From assembly GCF_025449335.1 (NCBI RefSeq), contig NZ_CP104883.1:612501-676500 (forward strand): a DNA stretch of 64,000 bases. The letters run 5' to 3'. Origin of the DNA: Bartonella sp. HY328 (GTDB taxonomy: Bacteria; Pseudomonadota; Alphaproteobacteria; Rhizobiales; Rhizobiaceae). Positions 12,701 to 21,170 of this stretch are shown here, in pieces. A model generated the notes under the pieces. It was not told the DNA's origin, did not search any database, and was given only the letters and a program-made list of their open reading frames with translations. Both the position numbers and the translations under genes were made by a program. Numbering within the stretch: position 1 is the stretch's first letter; each line of letters starts with the position of its first letter.

Positions 12701-13418
12701 CATCGTCAGCCAAAAGATTAGATAATGTATAATAGGTGCCTATGCGCGATGCGATTGTGTCGGTTGGAAAATGTGCATTCACAATAACCCGACTTTCACC
12801 AAATTGTAGTGCTCTTGAAAATAACTCATCACCTCGTTCTGGAAAAAGCAGACTAAGGGCAATGGCTTGGCGATAGCCTTTCCATGTGTGGCCACTTGGA
12901 TAGGAAGATCCGGTTATTTGCCAATAATTCTCGTTATAATTTCCATCCGCATCCAATACTTGATACGGGCGACCTCTTAAATATTTATCTTTTAAAATAA
13001 AATCTAATGATCGGATCCGCGCCGCATTTGTGTCTAGCGCATAGGTGGCATTATAAATATAGCTATAAGCGTTTTTATAGTAAAGATTGGCGGCTAAACT
13101 ACGATCAGCCGCATAATCACCCAACGCACTTTTTGAAAAAGTTGATAATAAATATGCGGTTGTTTCACTTCGGTCAGCCAATGCTAAATCTTTTCGCTCA
13201 CCGGTGATAGATGTATATAAAATACTGGCAAGCCGATCTTGTTCTGCCGCTAAGCTTGCGGGCGCAGGATAGGCTCCAATAACTTTTTCGTCTAATGTTG
13301 TGTACCATTGATTGCGGTTTGCGTTTATTTTTTCAATAGCAGTTTGCTCGGCGGCCAAAACATTGCTTGATAACAAAGATGTCGATAACAGCGCGAGAAC
13401 GATGGCGGATTTTTTCAT
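9711..13418 (-). CDS. Class A acid phosphatase (PAP2) fused to an autotransporter
   Basis: The ~1235-residue protein has four parts. (1) A Sec signal peptide ends near VLAAEQ. (2) A complete class A nonspecific acid phosphatase domain (about residues 30-265) carries all three PAP2 signature motifs: K-x6-RP (KDKYLRGRP), PSGHT, and SR-x5-H-x3-D (SRVIVNAHFPTD). (3) A passenger of about 400-900 contains autotransporter-associated beta-strand repeats in two blocks (GDGTLVLSGQNSF, INGGELAVLG, GGSLIVNGSLLGD). (4) A C-terminal autotransporter beta-barrel of about 275 residues starts near PLWFATWGHGGK and ends in the aromatic WKITF. The phosphatase should therefore be displayed outside the cell, removing phosphate from organic phosphomonoesters. 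The start is the ATG at 13418, preceded by AGGA; an in-frame TTG 15 bases upstream is less likely. It is divergent from mprF. Confidence 0.88.
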   Translation of the reverse strand: MKKSAIVLALLSTSLLSSNVLAAEQTAIEKINANRNQWYTTLDEKVIGAYPAPASLAAEQDRLASILYTSITGERKDLALADRSETTAYLLSTFSKSALGDYAADRSLAANLYYKNAYSYIYNATYALDTNAARIRSLDFILKDKYLRGRPYQVLDADGNYNENYWQITGSSYPSGHTWKGYRQAIALSLLFPERGDELFSRALQFGESRVIVNAHFPTDTIASRIGTYYTLSNLLADDDITAEIVENAKALRQSMDPLCELDMRQCLEQQARPVYDSHAADNFSIGYYGSRQSNDNSYFDPQKFNMQTGYLLRLRFPYLNPEDWRDILASTAYPEDSLAGWSIEQGNDMSYWGLINLPAAYNGPAHLYRDMTINQNINTANDISGFGAFDIWKNNIDGDGHLTKNGDGTLVLSGQNSFGGFTLNGGQLILNGQNNLTTQSNINGGELAVLGQLSSDLLVNNSGILSGTGSTGNVVMNNGAILRPGTTNNAGTLVINGNLTLNDGVHLNYRFGEVNIAGGTNNDLVSVNGDLTLAGTINVTENGNFAPGIYRIFNYSGSLSDNGLLIGTMPQQSQTHVQTAVKGEVNLVNSYGTQLNFWDGEGIVNDSVITGGSGIWQMAPNGATPWTSANGAQNGSFEKDAFAVFTGKAGQVAINANNGPVSASGLQFASDGYRLSGDMLQLSGNQNIIRVSDGTANIDNDLQGEGQLQKLDGGRLILNGNNIFNTGTQINGGSLIVNGSLLGDITINAGTTLGGTGQTGNIYVAQGAILAPGQSIGTLYVQNVTFATGSHYNVEVDNMGNSDLLAASGGITINGGNLNIFAGNGFYRANTNYTIMTAQNGITKNGVNGFDAIASNLAFLTPNLVFNDNSLVLQMARNDIALCFAGATSNQCSTAKAIETLDLQTPVYEAVLNLSRDNANPAFDQLSGEIFGSARSALLQNSHHLRDQINQRMLSDSAMPTTEPLWFATWGHGGKLPSTNNAGKINNDGWGIALGLDGALTDKAFAGIVFGYERSEIDGRYSSRFNVDALHLGAYVASEISGIKLRGGIAYSHLDNETERKISIHGLESTANASFNGWQMQIFGEASHDFHLNEGAVISPYANIAHIWLNLEDISESASYASLFSDSNTTNTSFTTLGLRGNFKLGKHVPISLYGDIGWSHAFGDIDGRVENRFALGSHKFSVEGTPIAKNSALIGAGFTWQVTPHNQITLGYRGQVASDIKDHGAHASWKITF

Positions 13419-13686
13419 GATCATTTCCTGCAAAGGCGTTTCGTAACAATTGAAAAGAAAATCTCGAATATTTTTTCAGATAATACGTTATTAGTCCGTG
13501 CTCAGTAAAAGAGCAGCGTTACACTGAGATGAAACTTGCATTACAGTTTGGTTGAATGCACATATAAGAAAGTTAGGTATAGCGAATATTCACGACAATA
13601 TGATTTCACATTAGCCTAAATCGCCATAACTTTGCCGTGCGATTCAATAAGGAAATAGATAAGCTTAAGCCCTTGGATATTTCATA

Positions 13687-16314
13687 ATGACAAATAATAC
13701 CGCGACACCTCTTAGCAAAGACGATGACAGCCTTAAAAATACAGCCTCTTCTAGCCAATACCGCCGATTAAAGCGCTATTTGGGGCTTTTGGCGGGATTA
13801 GCCATTGCCTTCATTTCGCTTTATGCCTTTTGGCATCTTGCTTCATCAACCCCGCGTCATGAAACGTGGAATGCGTTGCATAATATTGATAGCAAAAATA
13901 TTATGCTTGCCATTTTCTTTATGATCATAAGCTATTGTGGCATTGCCCTTTATGACGTGATTGCGGTTCATATTATTGCACCTTCTAAAATCCCTCTACC
14001 GCTTGCAGCCGTTACCAGTGCAGCAGGCTATGCTGTATCCAATGCCCTTGGTTTTTCCTTTGTAACTGGCGGTGCTTTGCGCTATCGTCTTTATGCGCAG
14101 GAAAAAATCAATATCGCTGATATTACCCGTATTACCAGCATGTCATGGATTTCCATGTGGCTAGCGCTCATGGTTATTTTAGCTTTTGCCTTAATCCTTG
14201 ATCCGATTGGTTTTCCCCACTTACTTGCCTTTATGTCGGGTTTAGAGCGCCCAATCGGCATTTTATTGCTCATTGTGCTCGCCGCATTGTTATTTTGGCT
14301 GCGCAAAGGCGCACGTGTATTAAGAATAAAATCGTTGTCGCTGCCCTTGCCTGACGCCAAAAATGCCATTTTCCAAATGATAGCGGGACTGATTGATTTA
14401 ATTAGTGCAGCCGCAACGCTTTATATTTTTATGCCAGCAGATTTAAATATAGGCTTTGCTGCTTTTACTGTCATTTATGCTTTGGCCGTAGTTATTGGTG
14501 TTTTTAGCCATTCTCCAGGAGGTCTTGGTGCTTTTGAAGCAATCATTATTGCTGGCCTTGGCATGCCAAGTGATGGCGAAGTTTTAGCCGCCCTTGTGCT
14601 TTATCGGCTTGTTTATACCGTATTGCCATTAATCCTTGCAGCTTTTGGTGTGGCATTATGGGAAATAATACGCCAACGCAAAAAAATGACCAGTAAAGCT
14701 GCCTTGGTTGCAAGAATTATTGAGCCATTCATTCCGATATTATCAGCAGCCCTTACCTTTTTGGCAGGCGTTGTCATGCTCATTTCTGTGGTGACACCGG
14801 GGCGAAAAATAAGACTGGATGTTTTGTCCGATATATTGCCGATGATTTTTATTGAGACGTCAAATCTTGCCGCAAGTCTTGTCGCGATTATCTTGCTTAT
14901 TGTTTCTTATGGCCTTGCCAAACGTCTTGCCAATGCTTGGTTGGTTACCATGTGCCTTTTAGCTGCTGGCGCAGTATTTTGTTTAACCAAGGGTTTGGAT
15001 TTTGAAGAGGCACTTATTCTTTGCGTATTTGCTTGGCTTTTATGGCAATTTCGCCATTCCTTTTACCGCCGGCCATTAGATAGTAGTTTTTCAATCAGCT
15101 GGGGTTGGCTTACCAGTGTTATTACCTGTATAGGTGCGGCGCTTTGGCTTGGCTTTTTTGTTTATCGCCATGTTGAATATTCCAATAACCTATGGTGGGA
15201 TTTCGCATGGAACGCCAATGCACCGCGTTTTCTACGCGCTAGTCTTGTGATTTTGGCCGGCATTTTTATTATTGCCCTTTATAATATTATTCATCGATCA
15301 TCACGTAAAGACAATCATCATAATTATCAAATTCCTGATATTATACCCTCACTTGTTCAATCATCACCAATGTCTGATACAGCTTTGGCGTTATTAGGTG
15401 ACAAACAATTTTTAATCTCTGAAAATCAAGATGGTTTCATTATGTATGACCGCTCAGGCGGCAGCCTCATTGCTCTTGGTGAACCGGTAAGTAATAATGG
15501 CGATACATTAAAATCACTTGCTTGGGATTTTCATAAAAAAGCTGACGGCGCTGCCCTCCGCACGGTTTTTTATAGTGTTGGGGTTGAAAATCTACCGCTC
15601 TATCTTGATATGGGGCTTAGTGTTTTAAAACTTGGTGAAACGGCGCGCGTTGCACTTGAAAACTTCACCCTTGAGGGGGCAAAGCGGCAGCCTTTCCGCT
15701 ATGCTTATCGTAAAGCCGAGCGTGATGGATTAAAATTTGAAATTATTTCGGCAAAAGATGTAAATCTTCATTTAGATGAATTGCGCGATGTTTCGAATAG
15801 CTGGCTTGCCAAAAAATCAGGGGCAGAAAAACATTTTTCTATTGGTAATTTCAATGATGAATTTTTATGCCGTTTTGATGTTGCAGTAATGAAAAAGGAC
15901 AATAAAATTGTGGCTTTTGTTAATATTTGGCAAAGCGCTCATAAAAATGAAATTACCATTGATATGATGCGCTATTATGCTAATATTTCCAATATATTAA
16001 TGGAAGCGCTTTTTGCCAATTTGTTGCTTTACGGCAAAGAAAGTGGCTTTAAATGGTTTAATCTTGGGGCCGCTCCCTTATCTGGTCTTTCAACCAATCG
16101 TTTAGCCTCGCGCTGGCAGCGCATTGGATCATTTATTTATAATCGTGGCCGTGATCTTTATCATTTTGACGGTTTAAAATCATTCAAGGATAAGTTCGAT
16201 CCCGTTTGGACACCTTATTATCTTATTTGCCCAGGCGGTCTTGATACAGCAAAAGTGCTTTTTGATGTTACAACCTTGATTAATGGCAACCCATTGGAGT
16301 TCATACGTAAATGA
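13687..16314 (+). CDS. mprF: Bifunctional phosphatidylglycerol lysyltransferase/flippase MprF (LpiA)
   Basis: MprF/LpiA transfers an amino acid, usually lysine, from aminoacyl-tRNA to phosphatidylglycerol and flips the product, lowering the negative charge of the membrane and protecting against cationic peptides and acid. The 875-residue product has an N-terminal multi-helix membrane domain (about residues 25-540; first helix LGLLAGLAIAFISLYAFW, and the conserved FSHSPGGLGAFEA loop near 276-288). A cytosolic C-terminal DUF2156 transferase domain follows (about 555-870, with FNLGAAPLSGL and FKDKFDPVW). The length fits full-length bifunctional members. The stop overlaps the acvB start by four bases, matching the rhizobial lpiA-acvB operon, which in Sinorhizobium is acid-induced. 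No close Shine-Dalgarno precedes the chosen ATG, so the start is less certain. Confidence 0.92.
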   Translation: MTNNTATPLSKDDDSLKNTASSSQYRRLKRYLGLLAGLAIAFISLYAFWHLASSTPRHETWNALHNIDSKNIMLAIFFMIISYCGIALYDVIAVHIIAPSKIPLPLAAVTSAAGYAVSNALGFSFVTGGALRYRLYAQEKINIADITRITSMSWISMWLALMVILAFALILDPIGFPHLLAFMSGLERPIGILLLIVLAALLFWLRKGARVLRIKSLSLPLPDAKNAIFQMIAGLIDLISAAATLYIFMPADLNIGFAAFTVIYALAVVIGVFSHSPGGLGAFEAIIIAGLGMPSDGEVLAALVLYRLVYTVLPLILAAFGVALWEIIRQRKKMTSKAALVARIIEPFIPILSAALTFLAGVVMLISVVTPGRKIRLDVLSDILPMIFIETSNLAASLVAIILLIVSYGLAKRLANAWLVTMCLLAAGAVFCLTKGLDFEEALILCVFAWLLWQFRHSFYRRPLDSSFSISWGWLTSVITCIGAALWLGFFVYRHVEYSNNLWWDFAWNANAPRFLRASLVILAGIFIIALYNIIHRSSRKDNHHNYQIPDIIPSLVQSSPMSDTALALLGDKQFLISENQDGFIMYDRSGGSLIALGEPVSNNGDTLKSLAWDFHKKADGAALRTVFYSVGVENLPLYLDMGLSVLKLGETARVALENFTLEGAKRQPFRYAYRKAERDGLKFEIISAKDVNLHLDELRDVSNSWLAKKSGAEKHFSIGNFNDEFLCRFDVAVMKKDNKIVAFVNIWQSAHKNEITIDMMRYYANISNILMEALFANLLLYGKESGFKWFNLGAAPLSGLSTNRLASRWQRIGSFIYNRGRDLYHFDGLKSFKDKFDPVWTPYYLICPGGLDTAKVLFDVTTLINGNPLEFIRK

Positions 16315-17717
16315 CCATAAGAAGAAAAATATTCACGTCATTGATGATTATAGTGGTTGCTTTGGTAGCGGGAGCAGCCATTTATGGCTTTATGCATCAG
16401 GGTAAAATAATGCGTCTTTTAGCAGGTTGGAAAGGTGATAACGCCCCGATTGCTTTTGCAGAAGGCGAAAGACTGCAAAATATACCAGTTTTTATACCAA
16501 AAGGTGATCCTCGCGGCTTTGTCATTTTTGTTACAGATAAGGGGGACAGTTCAGCCAATGAGCAAGCTTTACAAAAATCTTTACTAGATCATAATTTAAT
16601 TGTTGCCAATGTACGCTTTGATGCATGGCGCAAAGCTTTAGATGCTGAAGATGGCGAATGCATCTATTTGGTGTCCGATCTTGAAGCTTTGGCTAAAGAC
16701 GTGGCACGAAGACTTGATCTTGAACAATATTTCCGTCCTGTAATTGTTGGTTTAGGCGAAGGTGGCGCCATCACTTATGCTGCAGCTTCAGACTCGCCAT
16801 TAAATACTCTTGCTGGTGCGGTAAGCATTGACGCAAGTAGTGGTTCGCATACCCGTCTTCCCTCATGTACTGAAAATGCTCTTGCCACCAAAACTACTGA
16901 CAATGGCTTCCAATATGGGCTTAATGTTTCCATTCCTGTTCCAGCAGTGATTATCGACAATAAAAGCCCTATCGATAATAATCCGATTGAAATTGGCGAA
17001 AGCGGTGATGTAGCCGTGCTTGCCCATGTCAGTAGTGATGCCCAGCGCATAAAACAAGCTGCCGATACAGCACTTGCTTTTGCAATTCGCGATAATGGCG
17101 ACAATGCATTACCGGTAGTTGACTTACCGTCGAAACAAGCACCCAAAGCTGTGGTGATTTTCTTTTCTGGTGATGGCGGTTGGCGTGATATAGATATGCA
17201 AATTGGTGATTGGATGCAAAACCATGATGTTCATGTCGTTGGTGTTGACTCCTTACGCTATTTTTGGTCAAAAAAGACACCTGAAGAAATGGCCCATGAT
17301 ATTGAACAAATGATAAAAAAAGCTGATCCAACCGGTAAATTGCCCGTTAGCCTTTTTGGCTATTCTTTTGGGGCAGATGCTTTACCTTTTGCCTGGCCTT
17401 TACTTGATAGTAAAACCGCAAATCGCGTCAAAATGATAGCTTTAATGGGCGTGTCAATGAGTGCTGATTTTCAAGTATCAATTGACGGCTGGTTTGGCGG
17501 AGCAGGGGATATGCCCGTTTTGCCTGCGCTGCAAAAAATGCCAATGGATAAAACTATTTGTATCTATGGTGATGAAGAAGATGATACAGCTTGTGCAAGT
17601 AAGGATCTTGGCACAATGCAACGCATTGAACTAAAAGGCGGTCACCATTTTGACGAGGATTATGCAAGCCTTGCACAAACCTTGCATGAAAATCTCTTAA
17701 AGCGCATCAATAATTAA
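16311..17717 (+). CDS. acvB: AcvB/VirJ family periplasmic serine hydrolase
   Basis: AcvB is the partner of LpiA; in Agrobacterium it acts in the periplasm on lysyl-phosphatidylglycerol and is needed for virulence. The 468-residue product begins with an uncleaved or cleavable hydrophobic segment (residues 10-27). It contains two alpha/beta-hydrolase-like halves. The N-terminal half (about 55-255) has a degenerate nucleophile elbow, GLGEGG at 147-152, with Glu where serine is expected. The C-terminal half (about 278-465) has an intact elbow GYSFG with Ser352, the FFSGDGGWRD segment and a late histidine in GGHHFDED (445/446). Coupling to mprF through the ATGA overlap shows they are co-expressed. 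A hairpin follows the stop by a few bases. Confidence 0.92.
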   Translation: MTIRRKIFTSLMIIVVALVAGAAIYGFMHQGKIMRLLAGWKGDNAPIAFAEGERLQNIPVFIPKGDPRGFVIFVTDKGDSSANEQALQKSLLDHNLIVANVRFDAWRKALDAEDGECIYLVSDLEALAKDVARRLDLEQYFRPVIVGLGEGGAITYAAASDSPLNTLAGAVSIDASSGSHTRLPSCTENALATKTTDNGFQYGLNVSIPVPAVIIDNKSPIDNNPIEIGESGDVAVLAHVSSDAQRIKQAADTALAFAIRDNGDNALPVVDLPSKQAPKAVVIFFSGDGGWRDIDMQIGDWMQNHDVHVVGVDSLRYFWSKKTPEEMAHDIEQMIKKADPTGKLPVSLFGYSFGADALPFAWPLLDSKTANRVKMIALMGVSMSADFQVSIDGWFGGAGDMPVLPALQKMPMDKTICIYGDEEDDTACASKDLGTMQRIELKGGHHFDEDYASLAQTLHENLLKRINN

Positions 17718-17722
17718 AAGTT

Positions 17723-17756
17723 AAAAGGCATTTAGCAAGCTAGCGAGATGCCTTTT
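17723..17756. terminator. Bidirectional terminator between acvB and the acetyltransferase pseudogene
   Basis: AAAAGGCAT (17723-17731) pairs with ATGCCTTTT (17748-17756). It lies between two converging genes and can serve both. The same stem base recurs in other terminators of this window. Confidence 0.8.
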
Positions 17757-17765
17757 AAATTAATA

Positions 17766-18408
17766 TTAAGTGCTTAATAAGCCTTGGTCATAAATTGCAA
17801 CCGCTTCTTTTAAAGCATTTATATCATTTGCGCATAATTGCCGTTTTACCGCATTAAATTTATCTACTGGCCACTCATAGATTTTCAAGGCCAAAAGCTC
17901 ATTAATTATCTCTGGTGTAAAACGATGCTTAACGAATTTTGCTGGGCTACCTGCAACAATACTATAGGGCTCAACATTTTTAGTGACAACGCTATTGGCT
18001 GCAATGATCGCCCCCCTCACCAATTTTAACACCGGGTAAAAGAATAGATCGCATACCAAGCCACGCACCATCTTCAATAATAGTATCACCCTTGCGTTCA
18101 TAGGATTCATTGATAAAATTAGCAAAGGGGTAAAGACAAAACCAATCTGCACGGTGGGTGTGGTTGCCACCCATTAAAATAATAACTTCAGCAGCGATGC
18201 AAACATAATCGCCAATATAAAGCTTATCAAGCTCCCAATTATTATTCCATTGACGGCTGATCTCATCGCCTTGTAAATATCGCACGCAATATTTTTCAAA
18301 GCCGCTATCCCAGCAATCACTATAATAGCTGTGGGTGCCTTTAATAATTATATTGGGATTGGTAACAACTTCATGCAATAATTGGGTTCTTGACCAGTGT
18401 TTTTCCAT
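17766..18408 (-). pseudogene. Frameshifted CatB/Vat-type xenobiotic acetyltransferase
   Basis: Two overlapping frames together encode one ~213-residue left-handed beta-helix acyltransferase of the CatB/Vat group, whose members acetylate chloramphenicol or streptogramin A. The N-terminal frame (18408 down to about 18011) shows NPNIIIKGTHSYYS, the catalytic-histidine segment GNHTHRADW and PGVKIGEGG. The C-terminal frame continues AIIAANSVVTKNVEPYSIVAGSPAKFV. The break is at a run of six C on the plus strand (18011-18016); five would restore GEGAIIAAN and one full frame. It is therefore either a recent single-base pseudogene, a phase-variable homopolymer or a sequencing error. Everything else in the gene is intact. 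Substrate cannot be told; many chromosomal relatives are not resistance genes. Confidence 0.8.
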
Positions 18409-18534
18409 TAAATTACTCTTGTAAGCATCTCTATGGTTGAAATGAAACTTTGAAAATATTCTTAATAAGAAAGTGCTTCGCTTATTTTATGTTAAAGCCA
18501 AAGCATATCAAGTCATAACAGATAGCCTATTGGA

Positions 18535-18641
18535 TTAGAGTGTTTTGTGAAAAGTGTGAAATGGTTTTGGGACAAAAAACGCGGTGCAAACAATGGAATG
18601 GGGCATCGATCTGATCTAATCAGATCGAAATGCGTTCTAAA
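18535..18641. repeat. Palindromic ~107-bp dispersed repeat, copy 2 (Bru-RS-like)
   Basis: The sequence is colinear with the copy at 9550-9657, in the same orientation, with scattered substitutions: it starts TTAGAGTG, contains AAAGTGTGAAATGGTTTT and the palindrome GATCTGATCTAATCAGATC, and ends GCGTTCTAAAG. Its terminal inverted pair is less perfect than that of copy 1. It lies just beyond the 3' end of zapE. Confidence 0.82.
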
Positions 18642-18664
18642 GTATAAAAAATACTGCTATTGGC

Positions 18665-19870
18665 CTATTCAGATTTTGTCTGCGTTTTTTGTATTTTTCT
18701 CGGGTCGCCCTCGGCCCATTCGCGTAAATATTCTTCACTTTGCATTTCAAAGAGGCGCGATGCGGTGCGCTCAAACTCGAATGTTTCAGTCGTGTTAGAG
18801 CGTCCCTCGTAAAGCTTGTCAGCCGTAGCCGCGGCCGAGATAAAAAGCCGCGCATGATGGTCATATAGCGTATCAATAAACAAAATAAAGCGCTTGGTTT
18901 CATTGCGGCGCGTATCATCAAGTATTGGTACATTATCCATAAAAAATGTGCGATATTGTGCGGCAAGTGCCATATAGTCAAAGGCAGCAAGGGGCTTTGA
19001 ACAAAGATCGAAAAATTCAAATCTTGCGCAATCCTTGGTAGCTTTTGGTATTTCCACCAAGTGGCCTCGTACTGATATTTCGTTCGCCTCTGCTTTTTCA
19101 TCGCCGATGACATTTTGCCAAGCCGCATCCATTAATTTTTGCGCTTCATTGCCAAGTGGCGAAACATAAACTGGCTCACGGCCATTTTTTTCAAGGCGAT
19201 AATCGGTGGGCGCATCAAGATTATAAACCTCGACCTGCTTTTTTAAAATAGCGATAAATGGCACAAATAATTGGCGATTTAAGCCATTGCGGTAAAGATT
19301 ATCTGGTGCAACGTTTGAAGTTGCAATAAGGGTAACGCCCTTATCAAAAAGTGCTGTAAATAAGCGCCCTAAAATCATTGCATCGGCAATGTCGGTTACC
19401 GTAAATTCGTCAAAGCACAAGATATGGGCTTCTTTTGCCAAAGCATCGGCAACCACTGGAATTGGATCATTCTGTTTGGTTTCACCACGATTTAAAGCTT
19501 GGCGATGTTGGTTGATGCGGTCATGGACATCATTCATAAAGTCATTAAAATGGGCGCGTCTTTTATCACCTTGGGGTAAACAGGAAAAAAATAAATCCAT
19601 AAGCATGGTTTTACCACGCCCAACTTCACCATAAATATAAAGGCCTTGAATTGGTTCTTGTGCGGATTTGCGTTTACCAAATAACCAGCCAAGCGGACTT
19701 GATTTGCGCGAAAGATTTTTTTCCCGCAAACGATCAATCAACTTATCAAATTCAGCCACCAGCTTAACTTGCGCGGGATCTTCATTAATTTCCCCAGATG
19801 CAATAAGTGCCTTATAGCGCTGACTAACCAAATCCATAAAATTCGACTCCACTAAGCTATTTTTGCTCAC
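18665..19870 (-). CDS. zapE: Cell division protein ZapE (AFG1-type AAA+ ATPase)
   Basis: ZapE is an ATPase that acts at the FtsZ ring; mitochondrial AFG1 is the related protein. The 401-residue product has the Walker A GEVGRGKT at residues 81-88, the Walker B LCFDEF at 151-156, and a sensor-type IATSNVAPDNLYRNGL segment typical of the family. Length is standard. The start at 19870 gives MSKNSLVES; an internal Met at residue 12 (MDLVSQRYK) is an alternative. It is transcribed away from zapA with 194 bases between, in which I see no gene. Confidence 0.93.
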   Translation of the reverse strand: MSKNSLVESNFMDLVSQRYKALIASGEINEDPAQVKLVAEFDKLIDRLREKNLSRKSSPLGWLFGKRKSAQEPIQGLYIYGEVGRGKTMLMDLFFSCLPQGDKRRAHFNDFMNDVHDRINQHRQALNRGETKQNDPIPVVADALAKEAHILCFDEFTVTDIADAMILGRLFTALFDKGVTLIATSNVAPDNLYRNGLNRQLFVPFIAILKKQVEVYNLDAPTDYRLEKNGREPVYVSPLGNEAQKLMDAAWQNVIGDEKAEANEISVRGHLVEIPKATKDCARFEFFDLCSKPLAAFDYMALAAQYRTFFMDNVPILDDTRRNETKRFILFIDTLYDHHARLFISAAATADKLYEGRSNTTETFEFERTASRLFEMQSEEYLREWAEGDPRKIQKTQTKSE

Positions 19871-20064
19871 TTCAATTAACGCATTATGCGCTTTGTTATG
19901 TCAATCTATATATGAGCTAAAAAAACGTCTAAAGGCAAGTGTTTATAAGGTTTTTGTTGCAAATGGTAAACATTCGCATCTCCTCAGTAGCTTTTTTAAA
20001 AATAGTCGAAACTGGTTTTAGCGCAAAATGCCTTTGTTAATTGTTATGAGCTTTCGTTTAAAAC

Positions 20065-20427
20065 CTACTTGGTTGGCGCAATCCGCACGGCAAGACCTTC
20101 GATGCGCTTGGCAGCTTCATCAATAAGTGTGATAAAAGCTTGTTCCTGCTGCGAAATACTGGAAGAGGTGTTTTCTTGCTCAGCAGTGAGCTGGGCATTC
20201 TGGTCTTCCAAATATTCGACACGCTTTTCAATTTCAGTCATTTCATCCATGACCATAATGCCAGCCATGACCGATAGGCGATGATCACCAATTTCGCCGA
20301 AGGATGATTTTAAATGGCTAATATAGCGATCAAGTCGGGCAGCTAGTCCCGCCAAATGCTCTTCTTGTCCCTCGTCGCATGCCATACGATAGGTTTTGCC
20401 GTCAATTGTGACCATCACTGTTGCCAT
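20065..20427 (-). CDS. zapA: Cell division protein ZapA
   Basis: ZapA cross-links FtsZ filaments in the division ring. The 120-residue product has the N-terminal ZapA fold (MATVMVTIDGKTYRMACDEG, then LAARLDRYI) followed by a helix with the conserved RLSVMAGIMVMDEM segment (residues 49-62) and a C-terminal coiled coil (about 65-100). It follows the DUF4164 gene by 13 bases and shares its transcript. Confidence 0.93.
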   Translation of the reverse strand: MATVMVTIDGKTYRMACDEGQEEHLAGLAARLDRYISHLKSSFGEIGDHRLSVMAGIMVMDEMTEIEKRVEYLEDQNAQLTAEQENTSSSISQQEQAFITLIDEAAKRIEGLAVRIAPTK

Positions 20428-20440
20428 GGTAATAACTTTC

Positions 20441-20713
20441 CTATCGCTCGATAACCGCTCTAATTGTCTCCATTGCCGTAATCAGGCGGCGGGATACGTC
20501 CTTGTTGGCTTGTTCAAGACGTTCGCCTCGCGATTCAGCCTTGTCAAGTTCTTGGGCCAAGCGCGAGCGGTCGGCATTTAGCCGTTGCACTTCTTCTTCA
20601 AACTCTTGCACGTCGCTTTGTGCTTCAATGCGAGCCTCGACGGCATTTTCAAGCATGTTAAGGGCACGCGACATATGCTCTAGCGCCTGTTCTAACGATG
20701 TGTTGACTGCCAT
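20441..20713 (-). CDS. DUF4164 family coiled-coil protein
   Basis: This 90-residue protein is almost wholly one amphipathic coiled coil (residues 10-85; QSDVQEFEEEVQRLNADRSR). DUF4164 proteins occur next to zapA across Hyphomicrobiales. A role alongside ZapA at the divisome is suggested by this conserved pairing but not shown. The gene is first in a short minus-strand pair with zapA. Confidence 0.85.
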   Translation of the reverse strand: MAVNTSLEQALEHMSRALNMLENAVEARIEAQSDVQEFEEEVQRLNADRSRLAQELDKAESRGERLEQANKDVSRRLITAMETIRAVIER

Positions 20714-21074
20714 TGGCTTTTATACCCTATCTATTAAAGCATATGGATAAAATCCATCTACCCTTTATTCTCGCTTTTATCACAATGTAATTTAAGTGAT
20801 TTGCCCAATTTAAAATCACCTAAAGTTCTTTCATAATCGAATCATGCAAATTACGAAAGATGTTAATTTATTTTATTCCACTTATCTTTCAAACAAACGG
20901 CTACAATAAAGCAATTTGATTGGTTGTTGAACAATGAGTTGGTTGTTTGCCACACTATTTTCCAGACAAGGGGTTTAAGGCTTGCTTTGAAAAAATATTA
21001 TAAAATAAATAGCTACCAAACAGTTATTGCAATTCAAACTGCTATTGAAGTAAGGTATATTTGTCGTTAATATT

Positions 21075-21115
21075 GACTTAATCACCTTAAGTGATATTTG
21101 TGGTTAAGTCTTTTT
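21075..21115 (+). terminator. Terminator-like hairpin in the tkt leader
   Basis: GACTTAATCAC (21075-21085) pairs with GTGGTTAAGTC (21100-21110) over 11 bp with one U-G pair, followed directly by TTTTT (21111-21115). It points towards tkt, whose start is 56 bases further. The region 20714-21074 upstream holds no gene on either strand that I can see. The hairpin could be an attenuator in a long tkt leader or the end of an unannotated small RNA. Confidence 0.6.
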
Positions 21116-21170
21116 AAAAGGCGTGTTTACATCCATCCCGTCAATGCCAGATTAAGCGAAAAATAAGCTC

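Noticed and set aside
19871..20064. Possible 6S RNA gene downstream of zapA, its usual place in alphaproteobacteria
   Set aside because: I see no long self-complementary rod with a central bubble; the stretch is AT-rich with no conserved 6S segments.
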